From positions 21,308-85,307 of the forward strand of contig JAECUM010028771.1 of NCBI GenBank assembly GCA_016617855.1: 64,000 bases of DNA, read 5' to 3'. Made by a program: the position numbers and the translations under genes. The notes beneath the pieces are model-generated. The model made no database searches, was not told the origin of the DNA, and saw nothing but the letters and a program-made list of their open reading frames with translations. Numbering within the stretch: the stretch's first letter is position 1; every line of letters starts with the position of its first letter. Shown piece after piece: positions 25,205 to 37,813 of this stretch. This stretch comes from Megalonaias nervosa (lineage: Eukaryota; Mollusca; Bivalvia; Unionida; Unionidae).

Positions 25205-25360
25205 TATTACCACAGAGATTGTTGCTAAATTCCCAAGACAGGTCAAGTAAAGAAATAGATTAGGGATGGTCAGATCTAAGGATGAGCAGGATGCAGGAAA
25301 GATAGACCCTAACACTAACGACTGTCTTCAAACAAAGATTTCTAATTCATTCCCGTGAAA
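25205..25360 (+). repeat. Diverged duplication, copy 1 of 2
   Basis: Shares 'gctaaattcccaag', 'gatggtcagatctaaggatg', 'gatgcaggaaagat' and 'ttcaaacaaag' in order with 26715-26895. An LTR fragment follows it directly. Confidence 0.7.
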
Positions 25361-25373
25361 TATCAAATCCCGC

Positions 25374-25470
25374 AAAAATAATCATTACAATAAAATGTAA
25401 TGAAACAAAAATAAAATAAAAAAGAATTTTGAAACTAACACACAAGCAATTTAATTACATTTACGTAACA
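25374..25470 (-). mobile_element. LTR fragment of the Gmr1-like element family
   Basis: About 95 bp nearly identical to one end of the LTRs at 53389-54294 and 58990-59270: 'aatcattacaataaaatg', 'cacaagcaatttaattacat' and 'acgtaaca'. Only this end is present, so it is a truncated insertion or remnant. Confidence 0.85.
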
Positions 25471-26714
25471 GCGTAACTAAAGTAAAATTTTCAGCAATAC
25501 CTCACACAACTAGCAACCAGTAAGGACGCTTTTCTACAAAATAAAGTTTTGTCAGACTTTACTTACCCTGACGTCAATTCTCTAATAAATTAAAATTCTC
25601 AGAAAAGAAATGGACCTGTTTTCAAGTTTCATTGGCCTACGTTTCACTTGGCTTGAAAGCAATGAAAGCTGGGAATGCCGAAATTGGGTTAAGTTGAAAT
25701 ATTATTCTTTAATGAAATGAATAAAAATATATTATGCCTAGTGGAACTGTAAGCAAGATTTTGTTTCATTCAAGAAATATATCCCCCACATGAACCTACT
25801 TCTGCATACCTCGACTACCATCGCATTGCAACACATTTAACTGTATGTCTACGGAACATGACAATGCGTGCATCAGCTAGTGTCAGATTTTGATTCCATC
25901 AGTATAAAAACAGCACAGTAAGTATATTAGTTACATATTAATTTGTGGAAGAGTGTTGATATGGGCTGCCAAGTGTGTGAGCTATTCCTGAAACTTTGAC
26001 TACTTGTTCCGATGTCAACTGACATTGGAACACGCTATACAAGGCCGTTATTTGGGTAGAAAGATGAAGCACTAAAACATAAACAACATGTGATACGTCT
26101 TACATAGTAGGACTACCATGTCACATGATGGAGGCAATCATATCTCCTGCCACAAAACATATCAAACTGACATGTGATGTCCATTAAACGTAATTATGTC
26201 CCTTCTTGCTTTTATTCACAAGAATCTGAATATTCATTTTTATTCTTCTGTGCTGATTCTTAACACAATTTAAGAGGCTTATTTTCCATTTCATCTTCAA
26301 CATGCATCACTTGCTGGACACCATTTTGTGAAGCTCTATAACCAACAGTTTGATGATGAAAATGCTTTGTATGAAAACTTACACGCAGTTTAAATCGTCT
26401 GAGGCACTGCTAAAAGTTAGTCTGATTCCCTGACTAATTCCACTAATTCTAACATCAAACCTGGATCCAAATCAAACACGGATGAACCAATTATTTGGAT
26501 TTTTCGACAACAATAATTTTTCCATAGGTTTTGCATTTATTCCATAAGACCATATTTTAAGGGTCAATTTCGTAAGACTTGCGGCAAAATCGTATGGGTT
26601 GGCAGGTCCGTATCTGCCGTGACTGAAACGTTTTCCAATCTGATTTTCTTAAAATGTTCATGTCTGCCTTAGCCCTTGAGGACTGGATGTATTACTGATA
26701 CTTAAGTATCTTGA

Positions 26715-26895
26715 AAAGTGATTACTACAGGAGTTGTTACTAAATTCCCAAGTGAAGTTATGTTAAAGAAATGGATCAGAGATGCTCAGATCCAAGGATG
26801 AGTAGGATCATGTAGCTGGATGCAGGGAAGATGCACCTATCACTAACAAGGCAAAGACTGTGTTTTCAAACAAAGCCTTCTAATATTCATTCCCT
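26715..26895 (+). repeat. Diverged duplication, copy 2 of 2
   Basis: Counterpart of 25205-25360 about 1.5 kb away, with substitutions and indels and no LTR fragment. Confidence 0.7.
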
Positions 26896-26999
26896 TTCTA
26901 ACTGATATCGTTACAGCTCCAACATGTATGGTGGTTACCTAAGTCACAAACTAGAACAAAAATTAGAGGTATCTGTTTAATATGAGGGTCAAGATCAGA

Positions 27000-27420
27000 T
27001 TTATTGACTGGATTACAATAATCATATTTATTGGAGTAAATTGAGGGATTTGAAGACATAAGATTAACTGACTGGAGCACTTTGAAGGATATACAGTGAT
27101 CAGATTAAATGACTGGAATACTTAGGGGGACATAAAGTGATCTGATTGAATGATTGGAATCATTGGTGGGGTATAAAGTGATCTGATTGAATTACTGGAA
27201 TCATTGGTGGGGTATAAAGTGATCTGACTGAATGACTGGAATCATTGGTGGGGTATAAAGTGATCTGACTGAATGACTGGAATACTTAGCGGGACATAAA
27301 GTGATCAGATTGAATGATGGAATGATTACTTGGGTATAAAGTGATCTGAATGACTGGAGTAACTGAATAGATACAAAGTAAAACAATTGACTGATTGGGA
27401 AATATAGGAGGATATAAAGT
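27000..27420. repeat. Tandem repeat, 41-bp unit x about 9
   Basis: Recurring 'aaagtgatctgattgaatga' and 'gaatcattggtggggtat' with a 41-bp period in the best copies. It ends about 50 bp from exon 3 of the ROCO-HEPN gene. Confidence 0.88.
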
Positions 27421-27471
27421 AAGCAACATGGAAAACCTTTCTGTAGGCACTGATGGCATTTAAATGTATAC

Positions 27472-27723
27472 CTTGACACCAGCATCCTTGAGCCTCATCA
27501 GTTGCTGTTCCAAGAGAAACCACCGAGTGGGTATCTGCTCTCCCCAGTATGGCTGCTGTGATGCCACCTCTACAATTTTTCTCTTCAAATTCTCCAATTC
27601 ACTGTCAAGAACTGTGTTATCAATGGCAAAGTCCTCAACAACCAAGTGAACTATGGTAGGTTTGTCTCTTAGATAAGAACGGATTTCCTTTAGGTATCTC
27701 TGACCATGTTCACGACAATAATC
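27472..27723 (-). CDS. ROCO-HEPN gene, exon 3: end of Roc and Roc-COR linker
   Basis: 84 codons between acceptor 'gtttctag' and donor AAG|GTATAC, phase 0 at both ends. Reads DYCREHGQRYLKEIRSYL, TIVHLVVEDFAIDNT, ELENLKRKIVEVASQQPYWG and IPTRWFLLEQQLMRLKD. The 'PTRWFLLEQ' helix is the family's Roc-to-COR linker, and the VHLVVEDFAIDNT strand corresponds to the last Roc segments. It follows the GTHID-bearing exon 2 after a roughly 10-kb intron. Confidence 0.88.
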
Positions 27724-28616
27724 CTAGAAACGGAAAGACAATTCTGTATTCATACAATGATAAACTCTTTGAAGGTGTAAAGCCAGTTTGTGAAATTTGT
27801 TTTACAAGTATTCTCCTATTATAATCCACTCATTACTTTTGGACCACTTGGTTGTCTCCCTTAGATACTCCCAAAAATGTCTTAGTCACTCATTTCTTAA
27901 ACGCTAATATATCACCATAATAAACAGTTTTTGTCTTTACACTCTTTCATAATGCATCTGAATTAGATTGATTTAGTCTCAACTTTTTTCTGTAAAGCTG
28001 TATGGCACCTAAAATGTTTGAGAATGAGTATGCTAAAAAGATAGAGATCAATTCAGAGATCTCAAGCCTTGCTACAGTTTCAATCATTTTTAGCACATGT
28101 AAGACTTTCAAGTTCAGGTACTGTGTAGACACACATCTAGTAATTTCCCTCCATGGCACCCACAAACAGAAAAACATGAGCATTAGGAAATGTTAATTCA
28201 TCTGTATTCCTGGTATCCATGCTGAGATGATGACATGATCAATATATGCTACAAGATGCTTTACTGGGTACGAACCAGTTTCCAGGAATCCAAGATAATG
28301 CCCATTTCTTCTGTTCATAGCTTCCTTTCAACTGCTGAGTATTGAAACCATCTTTGCTTTCATTAGGAACTCCAAAATACCAAATTTGGTAAAAATATTT
28401 TCTTATATGTCTGAGTTAATATGTTCACAGGATACCAATGATGTGCAACATAAAATTCATTGTCATGGACATTCAGTATGAACTTGACATCATGGACATA
28501 AACTCACTGATATTGTCTCAGACAATATCAATATAAAACCACATACATACAGATACAAGTAATTAAGAGTCTGACTTGAATTTACATAATTCGCATGATT
28601 TTATCACAAGTTATCC

Positions 28617-28712
28617 AAATAATAATAATACTAATAATAGCGTGGACTTAGTACTGCACCTAAACTTTAGAAGCTCCAAGTGCTTTACAAAATTAGATAA
28701 CACATAAACACT
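28617..28712. repeat. Dispersed repeat tail (AAT run plus 'agtgctttaca')
   Basis: 'aataataatactaataat' followed by 'aagtgctttacaaaat'. This is a ubiquitous invertebrate repeat signature, recalled rather than searched. Confidence 0.35.
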
Positions 28713-29138
28713 TATACAATAAGATGATTGCAAAAACAAATGCCACGAAATTACAAAATGAAAACATTCTGACAATAAGAAGTAAACATTGTTTATTAGG
28801 TCTTTAAGTCTGTCAAATCAAACTCCTGTGTCTGTGCTAAAATGCAAAACATTCATGACCCCATTCTAACACCAACTCCCAAGTTTTAGTATCTATTTTT
28901 AAACAAATATTAAGTGTCAATAATCAATTTATATGAACAGATTCTACTCTGCAAATACATGCAGTGTTAAAATATGCATCTGAATAAATTCTGGCCAATA
29001 CACACTTAAGATAAACACCCACTGTTACCCCACCACCTACTCTATAATTTTGAGTTAAAAATGCAAAGAAGACCAACAAATTTACATCAATAAATTCTTT
29101 TCTATAATTCAATAATTACATCTGGTGTTAAAATATTC

Positions 29139-29992
29139 CAGGATAATAACTAGCCAATCCACATACATGATACCATGATACATACATACAAGTTACAATA
29201 ATAACTAGCCAATCCACGTACATGATACCATGATACATACATGCAAGTTACAATAATAGCTAGCCAATCCACACACATGATACCATGATACATACATACA
29301 AGTTACAATAATAACTAGCCAATCCACACACATGATGCCATGATACATACATACAAGTTACAATAATGACTAGCCAATCCACATACATGATGCCATGATA
29401 CATACATGCAAGTTACAATAATAACTAGCCAATCCACATACATGATGCCATGATACATACATGCAAGTACATACAAGTTACAATAATAACTAGCCAATCC
29501 ACATACATGATGCCATGATACATACATGCAAGTTACAATAATAACTAGCCAATCCACATACATGATGCCATGATACATACATGCAAGTTACAATAATAAC
29601 TAGCCAATCCACATGCATGATACCATGATACATACATGCAAGTTACAATAATAACTAGCCAATCCACATACATGATACCATGATACATACATGCAAGTTA
29701 CAATAATAACTAGCCAATCCACATACATGATACCATGATACATACATGCAAGTTACAATAATAACTAGTCAATCCACATACATGATACCATGATACACAC
29801 ATGCAAGTTACAATAATAACTAGCCAATCTACATGCACGATACCATGATACATACATGCAAGTTACAATAATAACTAGCCAATCCACATACATGATACCA
29901 TGATACATACATGCAAGTTACAATAATAACTAGCCAATCCACACACATGATACCATGATACATACATGCAAGTTACAATAATACAAGGACAA
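29139..29992. repeat. 55-bp tandem array, about 15 copies
   Basis: Units contain 'ataactagccaatccacata' and 'catacatgcaagttacaata' at a strict 55-bp period, with one copy carrying a short internal duplication near 29461-29476. Copies are more than 90% alike by eye. Confidence 0.95.
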
Positions 29993-30289
29993 GGAGTTGT
30001 CTAAGACAATGTAAAATGCACACTTATTCCGCATATGAACTGACAAAATCTATAATTAATATTTTTGTAAAAGACCCCATACCCCCAGAACTTGGCATCA
30101 TTCAAGTTATTCATCATATATATCCACAAACTGGGTTTAATAAAATCCATTCATAATTCTTTGTGTTGTACAATACATACAATCCAGAACATCTAAATAC
30201 CCAAGTCAAGACCTTTAAAGTCATGAAAACCAGTTGAGAAGCAACTGACAGACATAGCAAGATTTTTAACCTGGCTGCTAGGATGTCCA

Positions 30290-30620
30290 TACTAGATGTG
30301 AAATTAGTACCATTTTTACTTGGGACTAAATAAACATTATACGAAGGCTTTCAAAGAAAATGCTATATTGATATAACCATTTGCAATAAAAACAAATTTT
30401 AAGAGGCTGCCATGGTACCCATACTCGATGCCAGATTGCCACCATTTTCATATACATGTATGACCGATACAATATCATACTACAAAAGGCCACATCAATA
30501 TGACCATCTGTACAAGAGAAACAGCTAACAAGATATACCAGATGAGTGACATGATAGTCATATTGGATTTCTGATTGGCGGCATTTTCGTCCAGAACCAG
30601 CAAGATAATCTGAGCATGAT
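30290..30620 (+). repeat. Interspersed repeat (GATGGC / TTTTCATTTAGAACC type)
   Basis: Same family as 3.48-4.40 kb: 'ctggctgctaggatgtcc', 'ttagtaccatttttac', 'aggctgccatggtaccc', 'ccagaaccagcaag'. Confidence 0.5.
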
Positions 30621-33239
30621 TTTTGAGAAAATAAAGGAGTAGCTCATTTGTTATCTCATATTCTCATCCTCGCAGCTGTCAGTACTCTGCCAGTTATCCA
30701 CTTCATTTAAGCTATAACACTTCATAAGCAGTAAGTGTGGCAGCTACTTGTATGTGCAGATCATGCGGAAACAACTGCTACTATTGTACACCAACACGTC
30801 AAACATGGAAGACTTTTTCTCGTTCTGTGCAGAACAAGTCTCTTGTTAAACATTATCTACTGCATGTGGTAGATTATTACACTACAAACTTGCTGTATTA
30901 GAAATAACATGGTCACACAAGGTGATCATTTGATGAAGCTGTTCAACAGTCATCAAACTAAAATAAAACGGGGGCAAAATACTGAAAGATTGTCCATCTT
31001 CACTGAAATTCCATTTGTATACTAACTTTCTTACTGTTGATTGTGAAATCATTAATGACTTTACTAAAATTACAAATAATTTCAATGATTTTTTTCTCAT
31101 AATTTGATGTATACATTGGTAAGGACTTTTTTGCATAACTGACAGTTACAGTATGCCAAATGAAACTTTACTGTACTAAGAATTTTGTTAGAAAGAAAGG
31201 AAATTAGAAAATATCTGCTTCAAAAGTGACTGGTTTGTATGACTTGTCCGAGAAACTCGTACGGTTAAAATATTACATTGTTGAAATTCTGTCTTAGCAA
31301 ACAAAAGAATGTTCATAGCAACAACTGTTGACAAATGGGGGACAAACCCAGAAAAAAGTGTTACCCCCCTCCCCCTTTTTTAAGCCAGGAGACAAATTGG
31401 GTAACATTAACTATAACCTGCATCTGTTCTGCCTATCAACAGCTAATTGTAGAAGGACATGTTTTCAATTGATTGTATGATTTTTTATTAACAATAATTT
31501 GACTATCTTTATCAGTCAGACTTCAAACTATATCATTTCTATGAGACTGCGCCCACTGATTTCACTACTTAAAGAATATTGATGATGGGAGATTAAATTA
31601 AGTTTTATTCTTACACTTACGTAAAGCTTTTGATACCAATAAAATTATACAATATAGATTACAAGCATATAATCTTATAAAACACTCAATACAGAGGTCT
31701 TCCACTGGAATGGCTTTGCAGACCACCTATGTACAGCCAGAAATCCATGGCACTAATGAGTAATGTATTCAAACGTACCCCTCTAGGACAGTAAGCCCTC
31801 TAATTCTGCCAATATACAAATGTAAAAACTATCACATTTTGCCCTCAGGCATGGCCACACAGTTGCACTTGCAGATATAAATCTCATGAATATCTTTTGA
31901 TATTAAATTCAATACACTGACATTTGTTCCAATATGCCAATATTTTAACTTGATTCAGTTCAAATAAGATTCTGCCAACATTAATGAGTGAGGACCTTTA
32001 AAAAATCTTCCTTTACTTATCAAAATTTATGAACATCAATGTCAGATTAAAAATTAGAACTAGTGGGAATAAAAAAAGCAAAGGGCTCTGGCTGTGATAA
32101 TATTCTCTGGAGGTCATTAAACAAAGGAAGCTGGCAAATTAAGAGTCTTAATACGTTTCTACCAGGATGTAGAAAGATGGAACACATCTGAGGCATACCA
32201 ATTTTAGCTCATATTGAACAAGCCTTGGTAAAGTTTTCTTGAAGAACCAAAATTTGTTTGGCTGGGCAGTATGTGGTCATAGGTCCTGTACATGCCACTG
32301 TTAACTTTAGAAATCAAACTCTTTCAGTGCCTTCATGATAAACTGTTGAACGCAATTTTTTTTTTTAAAATCCTGCGGAATATCAATATTATAACTGGCT
32401 ATAATTGGCCATAACTCTTTTAAACAAAGTTGTGGGATTACAAAAATCAATTTATTTCAAGGTCTAATTAATATAAAGCAGCATGCCAAATTTGGTTAAA
32501 TTCCAATTAATTTTGTTCAGATTAATTTACAGTCATTTGTCATTTGACTAAAACTATAAACTAGTAGAACTGCTGTGATTAATCATGGTGAAATCCAGTT
32601 TTGAATCATTCCATCTCTTTCACACTTGAAGCTACATACAATGACATTATGTAGATAAACAGAATATAAACTAATCATGGATCAGAAGAAATTTATGACC
32701 AATTATGAAAGTAAATCCAATGTCCAACACTAAAATCCAATCATCATTCCTGCTGATGCCAAATGCTGGGTGAATGTATAATCCGAGTCAACATCTCACT
32801 GAAAGCATTAGACAATGTGAACTCATTCAATGTGTCAAATCAATATCAAACTGCATGTTAAATTCAGCAATAATCTAATAATTCCTGTTAATGTTGAAAT
32901 GCTGAAAATGCAATACCGCTTAGATGACTGGTTTCTTTTGCCATTTCTCAATACCTTTCATTACAAGATTTTGAATAAATTTCCAGCAAGTATTTGAAAA
33001 TACTAACATTCTCTATATAAAAAAAGAAAATATTCAGCAATAATTTACAGATGATACATTTTCATATCATCCACAGAAACAGCTGAAGCAATTTGCAATT
33101 CAACAGGGAAAAAAACACAATTTTCAAGAAATTGCTTGATACAAAATTACAATAGATCAACATGTCTATTACCATTTGATAATCTATGGCATATGTCATT
33201 GCTTCAACATATTCATGGCTATTTAAGAATCTAAAGGAT

Positions 33240-33284
33240 AGGTGATATTTCATTTAATAATCTAAAGGATATGTCATCACTTCG

Positions 33285-33325
<41 letters not shown>

Positions 33326-33640
33326 TCTTTAAGAATCTAAAGAATATTTAATTTATCTATCTAAAGGATATGTCATTGCTTCAACACATGTGTGGCTATT
33401 TAACAATCTAAAGGATATGTCATTGCTTCAACATATGTATGGCTAATCCTATTGAACAATCTAATGGATATGTCATTGCTTCAACATATGTATTGCTATT
33501 TAACATTCTAAAGGATATGTCATTTAAGAATCTAAGGATATGTCATTGCTTAAACATATGTGTGGCTACTTAACAATCTAAAAGTTGCCATTTAAGAATC
33601 CAAACGATATGTAATTGCTTCAAAATTTGTACCTCTGTAT
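33240..33640. repeat. Degenerate tandem repeat, about 45-60-bp unit, with (AT)n
   Basis: Repeats of 'aatctaaaggatatgtca' and 'ttgcttcaacatatgt', plus an AT tract at about 33286-33320. Non-coding. Confidence 0.85.
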
Positions 33641-33837
33641 AATACAGTTCAGGATTAAGCAATTCATTCCTAATAAAGAATATATGCTTCTACCTTGCAA
33701 ATCCAGCCCTCCCATGCTAAAACCATGTAGGTTAAAAGCTACAACTTGTCTGCCAGCCTAGAAGGCAGTTAGAGTGATCTCCCTTCGATAAGGATTGGCA
33801 ACAAATCTCTGAATACATCAGTTACTACTGGAACAGA

Positions 33838-34297
33838 AGGACTCATGGTACTAATTCAGTTCCCATAGTAAATCCTTTGCAAATACCATGAGATTAAAAA
33901 TGCAATAACTTAAAATTTCAGAGTGCTCATGGATCAAATGTATATTTATTTGTATAGACACGTCCTTGATGACAGCTTCTGCATAGAGAAAATCACATGA
34001 GCCACGGTATTTTCTGGATCTGCATGTGGTTGAAAAAGCATGTGCTTTCAATATGACACCAAAGAGTCAAGTGCTGATTTCAGTAAAGGGTCTTCCAAAC
34101 TCAAGTCTTAAACAGACTGAAATTCAATAAATAAAACAATCTCATTTGTTTCAGTTACAACTAGGATAAGATCTCAAGATCCTTTTCACTAAAATTTTAC
34201 TTTACATTATCAACCAATCCTGGCCAGCCAAACCCACATATACTCTATTTTATCTTCACCCATTTCTAGACTGGTTCCTATCCTTCAATATCATGTG
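33838..34297 (+). repeat. Local duplication, copy 1 of 2
   Basis: About 460 bp sharing ordered identity with 35215-35667, from 'gtactaattcagttcccata' through 'atactctattttatctt' to 'tagactggtt' and 'cttcaatatcat'. Confidence 0.85.
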
Positions 34298-35214
34298 AAT
34301 CCTATATTCAATCCTGATTTACTTGACAGACCTAGGAATAGCAGTAGAATGCATCAGTAAACAGTGTGCATTGTTTTGCTTGTCAAAGATTACATTAGTG
34401 AATATTAAATTATATTGCAAGTTCATGTTTACAAAAGATACCAACAACACATTTCAATCAACATTTATTTAAGCTTCATTTCAGAAAATCAAAAAAATAC
34501 TAAAATAAATCAGTCTCAGCAAGAGTTACTTTTTCACTATCACCATTTATCTATCTTCAATGAAAGATTGAAATATATTATCAGCCTCGTCACATTATGC
34601 ATCAAGTCTGTAAAATGTCAAGGTCCCATTTATTTGTGCAAATATTACTACAGAAAAGTTGATTTAAATCCCACAAATTATCTGAAATTCCTCCAGAACA
34701 CACATAATTTAAAACTAATGTTGGGCAGGCATAAACCAATTAGAATAAAAAGTATAAAGTTCCAAACCATTCACTAAATGAAATTAGTGGGACACAAAAT
34801 AGTGAGGGGTCATCAACATTAAGCAAAGTGGTATGGACCTGAGTGATCCTATATGAAGCATAATGTTCCAAAACACAACTATTAAAGATCATATTTCTGA
34901 CCGTAATTACCCTATCAATGGTAAAGAGTATCAACGTTATATATCTGACTGCACAGATATTAACCAAAGTGCAAAACATTCCTCTTAGCATAGCCAAATC
35001 TACGCATTCTATCACTCTGCACACCCCTCCCCTTTCCTGGCAACAGTTTCCATATTTGAAAGTGCGTTCAATGTCTCGCTGAAAGTCACTCTGAGGTATA
35101 AAAAGGTATTAATTGTACTTGTTATCCAGAAATAGAATCATAGTATTGCACAGTAAAATGAATTGTACATGCATATGTGGAATCGCCATTGATCTGTTTT
35201 TCTCTATAGGACCC

Positions 35215-35667
35215 AGAGTACTAATTCAGTTCCCATAGAAAACCTAGGCAAACAGCATGATATTAAAAATTCCATAACTTATAATTTCTGAATGCTCATG
35301 AGCAAACTTATATTTATCATTATATACATATCCTTGAAAAAGCTTCAGTGTCAAGAAAACCATATGAGCCATGACATTTTCTGGATGTACATGTGTTTGA
35401 AACATGTGCTGTCAAAGTTTTACCAAAAAGTCAGGTGCTGATTTCGTTAACAAGACTTCCAAACTCAAGTTTCTAATGGTTCTGAAAATTCTATCAGTGA
35501 AACAAGGTCTCTCCTTTCTTCAGTTATAATTAGAATAAGTCCTCAAAAGATTCTTTTTACTAAAACCTTACTTTCATTATCAACTAATCCTGACCAGTCA
35601 AACCCATATATACTCTATTTTATCTTCCCCCATTTCTAGACTGGTTTCCATTCTTCAATATCATTAG
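35215..35667 (+). repeat. Local duplication, copy 2 of 2, interrupted by an element
   Basis: Counterpart of 33838-34297. Its similarity stops at 'cttcaatatcat', exactly where the DIRS-like relic begins, so the element probably inserted there. Confidence 0.82.
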
Positions 35668-35668
35668 T

Positions 35669-37260
35669 ACCCTGAGACCAATAGGCATTCTATATGGACT
35701 GAACTGTGGGAAGGCTGGGAGGGTGTATTATGATTTGGTATGTATTAACGAAGAAACACATTTTTCTATAGAAAGTTGGTCTCTTCTTCAAATATATTAC
35801 CCAATCACAGTACCTTATAAGAATAGGTAAGAAGTGAAGAGAGTTGTGTCCCCATCCACCAGAGAAGCCATCTCAAGTCCTCTAAGGTATGTGAGATGAC
35901 TTTCAGATAACCTTACTAGAAAGTAGGCTCCTTTTGTTGGAGAGTGGCATCGAAAGGGAAAATTTTCTCTCCTGCATGTCAGTCAAAAGTCATAAAGCAT
36001 CATCCTTATGAAGCTGTTCAATAATCCAGGAATGTAATCTGTTGCACCACAGATATAGGTCCATTTGGGTTGGTTTGAGCCTTTGGAGATGAAAGATCTA
36101 GGGGCTAGAGAAAGTGGATCTCCATCCCATGGCATGGATATGTTTGTTAGGGAACAGTTTCTGCAAAATGTAACGCTTGTTGTGAATGCCCTAACTTCAT
36201 GTGTCAATATGTGTAGCAGATTCTTTTGATTTGGGATTATTTCCTGATATACAGCATGAAAAACTATTTATCCAGGAAGAAAATGTCATTGCTGATATGT
36301 CATTTATTCCCACTATTTGAGGGTTAAGAACAGGCACGATCTCCCTTGATGCATCGGCTTGGACCTTCCTAAGTACCACTTCAGAGTTAGCATTGGGTCC
36401 TGTTAGACACCCTTGAGATGAAGTGTCCAGGGTAGACAGGGATTTCACTACATCAATCCTATTTCTCACAAATGGGAGCCTGTTTAATGGCAATGAAAGC
36501 AGGGGCCACCATGTGCAATACTGACCCATCTTGTCAGAAGTACAAGTAGTTCGTGTGAATTGATAGTGCATGCATTTTGCTGATTATACCTACCATTGCA
36601 AATGCAATGAGGAAGAGAGCTTTATATGAGAAGTAAATCAATGAGTCTCTTGACAGCAGTTCAAATGGTATCTTGTTCAACCTGATCATAAATGATCATA
36701 GATTCAGCTTTGATCCAACATCTTTGGATGTGTGTGTTGTCGAATTTAGAAGAGTAGACATATCCATATTTTGTCCACTATCCTCTCTCCATGATGATGC
36801 ATCATGTCAGAGCACGTGGGATGGTAGCATTTGGTTGTGATTGGTACTACTTATTTCTCCTTAAGTTGCAATGTTTGAGGTAATGAAGCCTGCAGTGTTA
36901 CAGTGTTTTCTTTGGCACACAGCAATGTGAAGATTTTCCATTTGCCTTCATACACTTTTCAAGTGAAGGGCCATCTTGGTTCAATGATTCTCTCCACCAC
37001 TGGTTGTGAGAACTTTATGTGACTGGTGAGACAAACGTTGGAGAAGTTTGGTATTCTGAAAACCCTAGGGACAATGAGAACATTCTGCTTGCTGATTAGT
37101 CTGAAATACGACAAACTTGTACATGGATTTGTCACTGAAGACACCACTTTAGAAAATCCACCTTGCCAGACAACACACCATCCCATAAGCTCTTCTTGCC
37201 CTTGACGAGTCAAATTGAGAAGGCATGGTGGTTTGAATTGGCTTGCATATGCTGTTATTC
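35669..37260 (-). mobile_element. DIRS-like (tyrosine recombinase) retroelement relic
   Basis: Contains a decayed tyrosine recombinase (below) and a terminal region beginning 'taccctgagaccaatagg' that abuts the interrupted duplication. No RT was recognised, so the assignment to DIRS rather than another tyrosine-recombinase element is inference. Confidence 0.45.
35990..37215 (-). pseudogene. Tyrosine recombinase, degenerate
   Basis: The N-terminal SAM-like part reads WPFT, a stop, then KVYEGKWKIFTLLCAKEN around 36.86-36.97 kb, like the 'S.KVY..KW..F..WC' start of DIRS/Ngaro-type recombinases. The C-terminal part has ISAMTFSSWINSF, then after a frameshift LTHEVRAFTTSVTFCRN (the H-x-x-R catalytic motif) and SMPWDGDP/MGWRS depending on frame near 36.14 kb. 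Several stops and at least two frame changes are present. I recognised no catalytic Tyr with certainty. Confidence 0.5.
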
Positions 37261-37664
37261 TAGTTGCATATGAGCTGTCAAAGAGGTGGGGGAATGGAGC
37301 TTATTAAAGTATGTATTTCAAGCATTCTATAATGTATCTTTCATGATAACATCTTACGAGTGCTTACCTGACCACATTTGTGATTCTGATGCTATTAAAA
37401 AAGGATGACTATTTATTCCACTACTAGATAACTTCACAAACATGCATGGTTCGAATTAATCAATCATGAAAATTTTGCCTACATCCTCTGAGTATAGTAA
37501 GACTTGTGTAAATCAGGAGTCCAAGCAAAGAAATAACTGTCCTTGTCTCTGACTCTCATAATACTGTAGCTTCATGCACTCCAGAAGAATCCTAGTATCA
37601 ACAGAATAAGGTAATAATTTGTGAAATATTAAAACTTCCAGGTGTTACTGACAAACTTAAATAC

Positions 37665-37813
37665 CTGTGGAATTTGATCAATGTGTGTTCCCACTAAAAT
37701 TACTGGTGGTGGGATGACTTTATGAGATGACATAAGGGAATCTGCAGAATTCAAGTTTTCCTTTTCAGGTGGTGCACATGAATGTATCGAATTCATCCAG
37801 ATCTCAGCTAGGT
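37665..37813 (-). CDS. ROCO-HEPN gene, exon 2: Roc GTPase G4 region
   Basis: Acceptor 'tttttcag', then codons reading DLAEIWMNSIHSCAPPEKE, then a Ser-rich loop, then VIPPPVILVGTHIDQIPQ and donor CAG|GTATTT. GTHID (model residues 215-219) stands at the G4 guanine-specificity position (usually TKxD/THxD in ROCO proteins). The exon is 149 bp, starting with two bases that complete Asp from exon 1 and ending in phase 0, compatible with exon 3. Confidence 0.88.

Larger units (their letters stand above)
21599..27471 (-). other. Intron 3 of the ROCO-HEPN gene
   Basis: AT-rich. Holds degenerate tandem repeats, a diverged duplicated segment, a retroelement LTR fragment and a 41-bp array, listed separately. 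22.8-25.2 kb shows nothing recognisable. Confidence 0.6.
27724..37664 (-). other. Intron 2 of the ROCO-HEPN gene
   Basis: Nearly 10 kb of non-coding DNA holding the 55-bp array, dispersed repeats, a local duplication and a tyrosine-recombinase element relic. 30.62-33.2 kb shows no feature I can support. Confidence 0.65.

Noticed and set aside
29139..29992. Regularly spaced direct repeats as a CRISPR array
   Set aside because: Whole 55-bp units are repeated with no unique spacers, and the host is eukaryotic. It is a minisatellite.
35983..37213. Additional exons of the ROCO gene in intron 2
   Set aside because: The open frames read as tyrosine recombinase pieces with stops and frame changes, and exons 2 and 3 join in phase without them.
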